Below, in pieces: positions 21,104-26,166 of a stretch of 26,166 nt of DNA; positions within the stretch are counted from its first letter, which is position 1; each line of letters opens with the position of its first letter. The notes under the pieces are model-generated. The model was given only the letters and a program-made list of their open reading frames with translations. It had not been told where the DNA came from and did no database searches. The translations under genes were made by a program, and so were the position numbers. Source of the DNA: Elusimicrobia bacterium UBA6262 (GTDB lineage: Bacteria; CAYTYR01; UBA6262); NCBI GenBank assembly GCA_002441095.1, contig DJVG01000051.1, positions 57,899 to 84,064 of the forward strand. Reading direction: 5' to 3'.

Positions 21104-22660
21104 ATGAAAAGAATAGCAAAAATACTGATAGGCATCCTGCTTTACTGCGCCATTGGCAACATTGGAATAACTTTGGCTGCTGCTCCGCCGGCCTATAACG
21201 ACCCGGATTTCTGGGAATTGATGAGGCAGAAAAAGATCTCCATTGATTTTAAGAATGCTGACCTCGATGACTCGCTCCGCCTCTTGTCCCAGCAGAACAA
21301 CATTAATTTTTATCTCGTGCATAAAGCCCGGGGCAAAAAGATCAATTTTTATTTTAAGGATGTTCCGCTGGAAGAAGTGCTGAGTTCGGTCTTGACCAAC
21401 AATGGGTTCAATTACCAGGTTTTCCCGGGCAAAAATATTATTGAGGTCAAGGCCAGCGATGGAGCTAAGCTGGATACGCGTATTTTTACCATCAAGAATG
21501 TCGATCCGCTCGTTATTAAGAATAACCTGGCCAATGTTTTAGGGCCGCAAGGCCTGATCAGTATCGACCGGGAGAACAAGATCTTGGTGATTACCGACAC
21601 TTACCAGAATTTTAACAATATTATAGACGTTATTGATGCTTTAGATATTAAGTCAGCGGCCAGCGGGGAAAGAAGGGCTGCCGGTAGTGGGGAAGCAGTC
21701 ACGAAAGTGTTCCGGCTGCAGTTCGCCAGCGCCAGCAAGATAAAGGAGGCAGTGGCAAAATCTGTTTCTGAGAATGGCAGCATTGAAGTAGAGGAAGGCC
21801 TTAATGCTTTGATCATTAAAGACCAGCCCGGAGTCCTGGATAATATAGGTAATTTGATCCTTAACCTGGACCAGGAAACGCCCCAGGTCATTATCAGCGC
21901 TGAGGTCATAGAGGTAAATTCAGGAGTGCTCAGCGAGATCGGGGCACAGTGGATCTACCAGCCCGGCAATCATGGCCAGCTAGCCACTCTTAATACCCAA
22001 TACAATACTCCTCCAATGGAGGTAGGCACTGCAAACCTGGGATTTGTGACTCAGCCATTAGGCGCCAGCCTGGTGTATGGGGAAGTGACTGATAAGTTTC
22101 GGGGCATGATCAATGCCCTGGTTACTACCAGCAAGGCAGAGGTCCTATCCAGTCCGATGATCACTGTGGTAAATAATGAAAAAGCCAAGATCGAGATAAC
22201 TGAAAAGTTTCCCTATAACCAGTTTTCCGGCTATGATGCCCAGGGTAATCCGCAATATGCCACAGAATTTATTGATGTGGGTATTATCATGTCCGTGACC
22301 CCGCATATTAAAGAAGGTAATATTGTTAACCTGGAACTGGAGCCGGAAGTGAGTTTCCAGACCGGCGAACGGGTTGGCATCCCGATCCGAGCCACGCGCA
22401 AGGCTACCACTAAAGTAAACGTGCGTGACGGTAAAACGATCGTCATTGGCGGCTTGACTTCGAATAAAAAGACCCGAACGGTCTATAAAATTCCTATCTT
22501 GGGCAGTATCCCTATTATCGGACAACTCTTTCGGAGGAATAGTGATAGTATCGAAAAGGTAGATTTAATGATCTTTGTCACCCCGCGTATTGTTACCAGC
22601 GGAAAAATTGAAGAATTTTCCGCGCAAAACCGGGAAAAACTGGAACCGGCGAAGAAATAA
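21104..22660 (+). CDS. pilQ: Type IV pilus secretin PilQ
   Basis: This 518-residue outer-membrane channel has a Sec signal peptide (KRIAKILIGILLYCAIG, likely cut after an LAAA-type site). An STN/N0-type domain (about 42-115) and two secretin N domains follow, then the secretin core with VLSSPMITVVNNEKAKIEI, the VGIPIRATRKATTKVNV region and the C-terminal GGLTSNKKTRTVYKIPILGSIPIIG-type region. It is shorter than proteobacterial PilQ because AMIN domains are lacking. The ATG at 21104 is chosen because the signal peptide begins there; an upstream in-frame TTG (21071) lies within the repeat. Its presence shows that the cell has an outer membrane. Confidence 0.95.
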   Translation: MKRIAKILIGILLYCAIGNIGITLAAAPPAYNDPDFWELMRQKKISIDFKNADLDDSLRLLSQQNNINFYLVHKARGKKINFYFKDVPLEEVLSSVLTNNGFNYQVFPGKNIIEVKASDGAKLDTRIFTIKNVDPLVIKNNLANVLGPQGLISIDRENKILVITDTYQNFNNIIDVIDALDIKSAASGERRAAGSGEAVTKVFRLQFASASKIKEAVAKSVSENGSIEVEEGLNALIIKDQPGVLDNIGNLILNLDQETPQVIISAEVIEVNSGVLSEIGAQWIYQPGNHGQLATLNTQYNTPPMEVGTANLGFVTQPLGASLVYGEVTDKFRGMINALVTTSKAEVLSSPMITVVNNEKAKIEITEKFPYNQFSGYDAQGNPQYATEFIDVGIIMSVTPHIKEGNIVNLELEPEVSFQTGERVGIPIRATRKATTKVNVRDGKTIVIGGLTSNKKTRTVYKIPILGSIPIIGQLFRRNSDSIEKVDLMIFVTPRIVTSGKIEEFSAQNREKLEPAKK

Positions 22661-22692
22661 AATATCGACAGCAGAGCACTAGATAATATGCC

Positions 22693-22721
22693 TTGACAAA
22701 GACTAGCAGATGTAATAAAAT
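22693..22721 (+). promoter_or_regulatory. Strong sigma70-type promoter of the chemotaxis operon
   Basis: TTGACA (22693-22698), a 17-nt spacer and TAAAAT (22716-22721) lie after pilQ and 50 nt before cheW. The match is perfect at -35 and 5 of 6 at -10. The cheW leader contains AAGGAGG (22754-22760). Confidence 0.8.
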
Positions 22722-22770
22722 CTCTCTAATAGAGGCGGGGAAAAGGCTGGTTGAAGGAGGAAGCAGAAGC

Positions 22771-23313
22771 ATGATGCAGGAAAAAAAGCAGGAAGGAACT
22801 TCCCAATTAGTGGTTTTCAGCTTAGCCAATGAAGAATATGGCGTAGCCATTGGGCAGGTGCAGGAAATTATCCGTCCTCAAGGTATCACGCGTATTCCCG
22901 GCATGCCTACCTTTATCGAAGGGGTTATTAACCTGCGTGGCAAAATAATACCCATTATAGATTTGCGGGACCGGTTTGGCCTGGCGCAAAAAGAAGCTGA
23001 TGCCAACACCCGCGTTGTCGTCGCCGAAGTATCCAGCCAGACTGTCGGGCTGGTGGTTGACAGTGTGAGTGAAGTATTGCGCCTGGCCAATGACGCGATC
23101 GACCCGTTACCGCCAACTATTACCAGCATCGAAGGTGAATATTTAAAAGGGGTGGGAAAGCTGGACCGGCGGTTGATCATCTTGCTTGACCTGGAAAAAG
23201 TCTTGACCGACCTGGAGAAGAGTACCCTGGAAAAAATAAGCAAGACGCTGACCGAAGAAGTACCCAATAGCAGTGGTAGTGCTAAAAAGGATACCTCGGC
23301 TAAAGTAGAATAA
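22771..23313 (+). CDS. cheW: Chemotaxis coupling protein CheW
   Basis: CheW bridges chemoreceptors and the kinase CheA. The 180-residue protein shows the family pattern VVFSLANEEYGVAIGQVQEI, then TRIPGMPTFIEGVINLRGKIIPIIDLR, and VGLVVDSVSEVLRL, covering the double SH3-like fold. A charged, Ser/Lys-rich tail of about 25 residues follows. ATG 22771 is chosen, with AAGGAGG 10 nt upstream. The frame runs back to a TTG at 22693, but that codon is the -35 box of the promoter. It is first in an operon with cheR, cheY, cheB and cheA. Confidence 0.95.
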   Translation: MMQEKKQEGTSQLVVFSLANEEYGVAIGQVQEIIRPQGITRIPGMPTFIEGVINLRGKIIPIIDLRDRFGLAQKEADANTRVVVAEVSSQTVGLVVDSVSEVLRLANDAIDPLPPTITSIEGEYLKGVGKLDRRLIILLDLEKVLTDLEKSTLEKISKTLTEEVPNSSGSAKKDTSAKVE

Positions 23314-23352
23314 AGAGAAAAATAATTTAAAGTTTAGGAATATAATAAGAAA

Positions 23353-24168
23353 ATGACCTTTGAAGAACCTGATTTTGAGCTGTTAGTGCGGAAAATATTG
23401 CGGGAACGCGGCTTTGACTGCCGGCAGTACCGGGAAAGCTACTTAAAAAGAAGATTCGGTGTGCGTATGCGGGCCTGGAAGGTCACCACGTTCACTGATT
23501 ACGTCAATATTCTAGACCGGCATCCGGAAGAATATATAAAGCTCTTTGATGATATTACGATCAATGTGACCCAGTTTTTTCGCGATACCACGGTCTATGA
23601 TGCTTTTGACAAGACTGTTTTGCCGGTGATCCTGGCCGAAAAGAATAAAACGCAAAGCACTATCCTGCGGATATGGAGTTGCGGGTGTTCCAGCGGCGAA
23701 GAACCATATTCCATTGCCTTATGCCTGGCCGACCGTTTAGGCGCCAAGATCAGTAATTACAATATCACTATTTTCGCGTCAGATTTTGATGATTTCAGCT
23801 TAAATAAGGGCCGGGCCGGGATCTATGGGACGGCCAGCCTGGAAAATTCTCCGGCGGAGATCTTGACCAGGTATTTTATCCAGGATGGCAATAAATTCCA
23901 GATAAAAGATGAGATAAAATCCCTGGTAAAATTTATCAAACATGATTTTATCCGGGAAGAGCCGTTTAAGAATCTGGATATTGTATTCTGCCGTAATGTC
24001 ATGATCTACCTGACCAGGGAAATGCAGACCAGATTACTGGTCAATTTCTACAAAAGCCTGAACCCGAAAGGATTTTTAGTGCTGGGTAAAGTAGAAGGAT
24101 TGATGAGCACCAACGAAGGCTTATTTGAACGTTTTAATATAACCGAACGGATTTTTCGCAAAGGATAA
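23353..24168 (+). CDS. cheR: Chemoreceptor methyltransferase CheR
   Basis: CheR methylates glutamates on chemoreceptors with S-adenosylmethionine. The 271-residue length is normal. An N-terminal helical domain (about 1-75) includes the YLKRRF motif. The catalytic domain has NVTQFFRD, the SAM site WSCGCSSGEEPYS and FCRNVMIYL. It follows cheW by 39 nt with only a weak ribosome-binding site (AGGAATATAATAAGAAA). Paired with cheB, it provides the adaptation arm, so methyl-accepting receptors must exist elsewhere in the genome. Confidence 0.96.
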   Translation: MTFEEPDFELLVRKILRERGFDCRQYRESYLKRRFGVRMRAWKVTTFTDYVNILDRHPEEYIKLFDDITINVTQFFRDTTVYDAFDKTVLPVILAEKNKTQSTILRIWSCGCSSGEEPYSIALCLADRLGAKISNYNITIFASDFDDFSLNKGRAGIYGTASLENSPAEILTRYFIQDGNKFQIKDEIKSLVKFIKHDFIREEPFKNLDIVFCRNVMIYLTREMQTRLLVNFYKSLNPKGFLVLGKVEGLMSTNEGLFERFNITERIFRKG

Positions 24169-24204
24169 AAGAAAAAGAAGTTAAAAAAGAAGGAGGCGAG
24201 AAGT

Positions 24205-24570
24205 ATGGGGACTAAAATCCTGATCGTAGATGACTCAGCTTTTATGCGGATGACGCTCAAGAACATCCTTTCCAAGGAAGGCTATGAAATAGCCGGGGAA
24301 GCTGAAAACGCAGAACAAGCTGTAGCCAAATACACGGAAACGAAGCCTGACCTGGTAACCATGGATATCATTATGCCTGGCGAGAATGGGATCAAGGCGG
24401 TAAAAGAGATCATGAAAGTCAATGCCAGCGCGCAGATACTAATGGTCAGTGCGATGGGACAGGAAGCGCTGATCGTGGAAGCGATGCAGGCCGGGGCGAA
24501 GAATTTTATTATTAAACCTTTTCAGCCTGAGAAAGTGATCGAAGCGGTCCGCAAAGTTTTGAAAACGTAA
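24205..24570 (+). CDS. cheY: Chemotaxis response regulator CheY
   Basis: This 121-residue receiver domain has acidic residues D9-D10, phospho-acceptor D54 in VTMDIIMPGENG, S82-A83 and K104 in IIKPFQPEKV. It resembles the CheY/PilG type found in Firmicutes and other lineages more than the two upstream lone receivers do. GAAGGAGGCG precedes the ATG. It is phosphorylated by the CheA at the end of the window. Whether it acts on flagella or on the pilus motor is not decided by sequence; the adjacent pilus cluster favours the latter as an inference. Confidence 0.93.
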   Translation: MGTKILIVDDSAFMRMTLKNILSKEGYEIAGEAENAEQAVAKYTETKPDLVTMDIIMPGENGIKAVKEIMKVNASAQILMVSAMGQEALIVEAMQAGAKNFIIKPFQPEKVIEAVRKVLKT

Positions 24571-24591
24571 CTCTGGAAGGGGGCCTTAGTA

Positions 24592-25641
24592 GTGGACAAG
24601 ATAAAAGTATTGGTTGTTGATGATTCTAATTTTATGCGCAAGATCATCACGGACATGTTGAATTCTGACCCGCAGGTCACCGTTATTGGAACAGCCAGTG
24701 ACGGCCGCGAAACTGTGGAAAAGGTCAAAACTTTGAATCCGGATGTGATCACCCTGGATATTATTATGCCGGACATGGATGGCCTGACTGCGCTGGAACA
24801 GATCATGAAAGTATGTCCGACTCCGGTCGTCATGTTCAGTAAAGTAACCCGTGACGGAGCCGAAGCTACACTTAAGGCCCTGGAATTTGGCGCAGTGGAT
24901 TTTGTCACTAAGCCGCAAGATGCGGATTTAGGCAGTATTAAAATAGAGATCGACAAAGTCAAGTCCGAATTAATAGATAAGATCAAGATCGCTGCCCGCA
25001 TTGACCGTAACAAATTGAAAGTACTCTATCCTACGACCAGGATCAGGGAAAAGATCGCCAATGTTGCCGACCCGACCGAACGGATGGTTTGTATCGGCTC
25101 TTCAGCCGGGGGGCCCAAGGTTTTAATGGAAATAATGCCGCAGTTCCCTTATGATTTTAACAGCGGCGTGCTGGTGGCCCAGCATATGCCTTCATTCTTT
25201 ATTAAATCTTTTACGGAACGCCTCAGTAATATATCAAAAATTAGTGTGCGCGAAGCTAAGATCGGTGATATTATCACTCCGGCAACAGCTTTTATGGCGC
25301 CAGAAAGCTATACCATTAAAGTAGAAAAAATAAAAAAGGGCGGAGCAGTTACTTTATCAAGTGAACCCTCGGTGCACCGGGTCAAGCCGTGTATTGATGC
25401 CATGATGGAAGCGGCAGCGCAGGTATATGGCGCTAAAACGATCGGAGTCTTGCTCAGCGGCATGGGCCGTGACGGCGTAAAAGGCCTGAAAGCCATCAAG
25501 GATGCCGGCGGCAAGACCATTGCCCAGGATGAATCATCCAGCATTGTTTTCGGTATGGCCAAAGCCGCGATCGAAGAGGGTGTAGTTGATAAGGTAGTTC
25601 CGGCCAATAAGATCATCGAAGAAGTTCTCAAATTAATTTAA
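24592..25641 (+). CDS. cheB: Chemoreceptor glutamate methylesterase CheB
   Basis: This 349-residue protein has an N-terminal receiver domain (phospho-acceptor D56 in ITLDIIMPDMDG) and a C-terminal methylesterase domain. The catalytic triad is visible as S171 in GSSAGG, H198 in AQHMP and D294 in GMGRDG. It removes methyl groups placed by CheR and may also deamidate receptors. The GTG start at 24592 is preceded by GAAGGGGG. It lies 21 nt after cheY and 10 nt before cheA. Confidence 0.96.
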   Translation: MDKIKVLVVDDSNFMRKIITDMLNSDPQVTVIGTASDGRETVEKVKTLNPDVITLDIIMPDMDGLTALEQIMKVCPTPVVMFSKVTRDGAEATLKALEFGAVDFVTKPQDADLGSIKIEIDKVKSELIDKIKIAARIDRNKLKVLYPTTRIREKIANVADPTERMVCIGSSAGGPKVLMEIMPQFPYDFNSGVLVAQHMPSFFIKSFTERLSNISKISVREAKIGDIITPATAFMAPESYTIKVEKIKKGGAVTLSSEPSVHRVKPCIDAMMEAAAQVYGAKTIGVLLSGMGRDGVKGLKAIKDAGGKTIAQDESSSIVFGMAKAAIEEGVVDKVVPANKIIEEVLKLI

Positions 25642-25651
25642 GAGGTTATTT

Positions 25652-26166
25652 ATGACTGAGGATATGTCGCGCTACAAAGATATGTTTATCAGTGAAGCGA
25701 CAGAATATCTGCAGAATTTGAATAAATCACTACTGGACCTGGAAAAAAATCCGGATAATTTAGAATTGCTGAATGAAATTTTCCGGTTGGCGCATACGAT
25801 GAAAGGTATGGCGGCAACCATGGGTTACCAGAAAATTACTACCGTAGCGCACCAGATGGAAGATGTCCTCGACCGCCTGCGCAAGCAGGAATTGAAAGTA
25901 ACCCCGGAAATAATCGAAACCCTGTTTAAATCCCTGGATGTGCTTGAGCCGCTCCTGCAGGAAGTGTCCAGCGGCGAAGATAAAAAAGTTGATATTACCG
26001 AGACCATTGTTAAGTTAAAAATGATCATGGAGCAGAAAAAGCCGGAAGCAGATCAGCCGGCTAAAGAAACAGAATCCGGAGCTTCTCCCGAAGGCGAAAA
26101 AAAAACAGTAAATAGCGATAAGGAAAAGAAAAGGACGCAAACCAGCGTCAGGATCAATATCGAGCA
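25652..26166 (+). CDS. cheA: Chemotaxis histidine kinase CheA, N-terminal part
   Basis: The frame is open from ATG 25652 to the window end (171 complete codons), so the gene continues beyond it. The visible part is an Hpt (P1) phosphotransfer domain starting MTEDMSRYKDMFISEA, with phospho-acceptor H48 in RLAHTMKGMAATMG. A Lys/Glu-rich linker follows, and then a RTQTSVRINIE stretch that matches the start of the dimerisation domain in short CheA forms. Little room is left for a P2 CheY-binding domain between P1 and that stretch, so P2 may be absent. AAGAGG lies 6 nt upstream of the ATG. It is coupled closely to cheB. Confidence 0.95.
   Translation, partial: MTEDMSRYKDMFISEATEYLQNLNKSLLDLEKNPDNLELLNEIFRLAHTMKGMAATMGYQKITTVAHQMEDVLDRLRKQELKVTPEIIETLFKSLDVLEPLLQEVSSGEDKKVDITETIVKLKMIMEQKKPEADQPAKETESGASPEGEKKTVNSDKEKKRTQTSVRINIE

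Noticed and set aside
22693..22770. CheW extended upstream to TTG 22693
   Set aside because: That codon is part of a near-consensus -35 box, and a good AAGGAGG precedes ATG 22771. The added residues do not resemble CheW.

Overview
The window comes from a bacterial chromosome and is packed with genes that all lie on the plus strand. The organism is most likely an uncultured Gram-negative-type (diderm) bacterium. The secretin PilQ and the full PilM-N-O-P alignment complex require an outer membrane. The first five genes (RicT/PSP1, MetG, TatD, a TatD-linked radical SAM protein and a YabE-like 3D-domain protein) are instead a set familiar from Firmicutes and related deep lineages. That mix would fit candidate phyla such as Margulisbacteria/WOR-1 or Omnitrophica, but the phylum is inference; no rRNA or other marker is present to settle it.

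Layout. (1) 1-4189: housekeeping operon: C-terminal part of ricT, metG, tatD, a radical SAM gene and a 3D-domain cell-wall protein, with ATGA-type or longer overlaps. (2) 4216-6451: a two-gene envelope unit with its own promoter and a clear rho-independent terminator. It encodes a membrane-anchored, proline-rich protein with a carbohydrate-binding-like domain and a membrane-anchored coiled-coil protein with four 45-residue tandem repeats. (3) 6535-22660: a long signalling plus type IV pilus region. A strong promoter precedes a GAF-GAF-degenerate GGDEF protein, a hybrid histidine kinase with two receiver domains and two lone receivers. These are followed by pilB, pilC, the major pilin, three minor pilins, a pilM-pilN fusion, pilO, a pilP/gspC-like gene and the secretin pilQ. 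The major pilin has its own extended -10 promoter and a long hairpin after its stop codon, so it can be transcribed at a higher level than its neighbours. (4) 22693-26166: a chemotaxis operon with a near-consensus promoter: cheW, cheR, cheY, cheB and the start of cheA, which runs off the end.

How the genes fit together. Regions 3 and 4 read as one surface-motility module. PilB, PilC, PilMN, PilO, PilP and PilQ form the pilus machine. The pilins form the fibre and a probable adhesive tip. The GGDEF, kinase and receiver proteins and the Che proteins would control pilus activity or chemotaxis. No pilT, pilD or chemoreceptor gene is in the window.

The most unusual features are as follows. Four operon gaps contain inverted repeats built from 7-nt units, each gap using a different heptamer word. 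One minor pilin appears to be a pilin domain interrupted by a discoidin-like domain that is itself interrupted by about 180 residues of alanine-rich heptads encoded by 21-nt DNA repeats. PilM and PilN are fused. Two genes, tatD and one prepilin, have no ATG, GTG or TTG start that preserves their essential N-terminal motif. One GGDEF domain has a damaged catalytic loop but keeps its c-di-GMP-binding RxxD motif.
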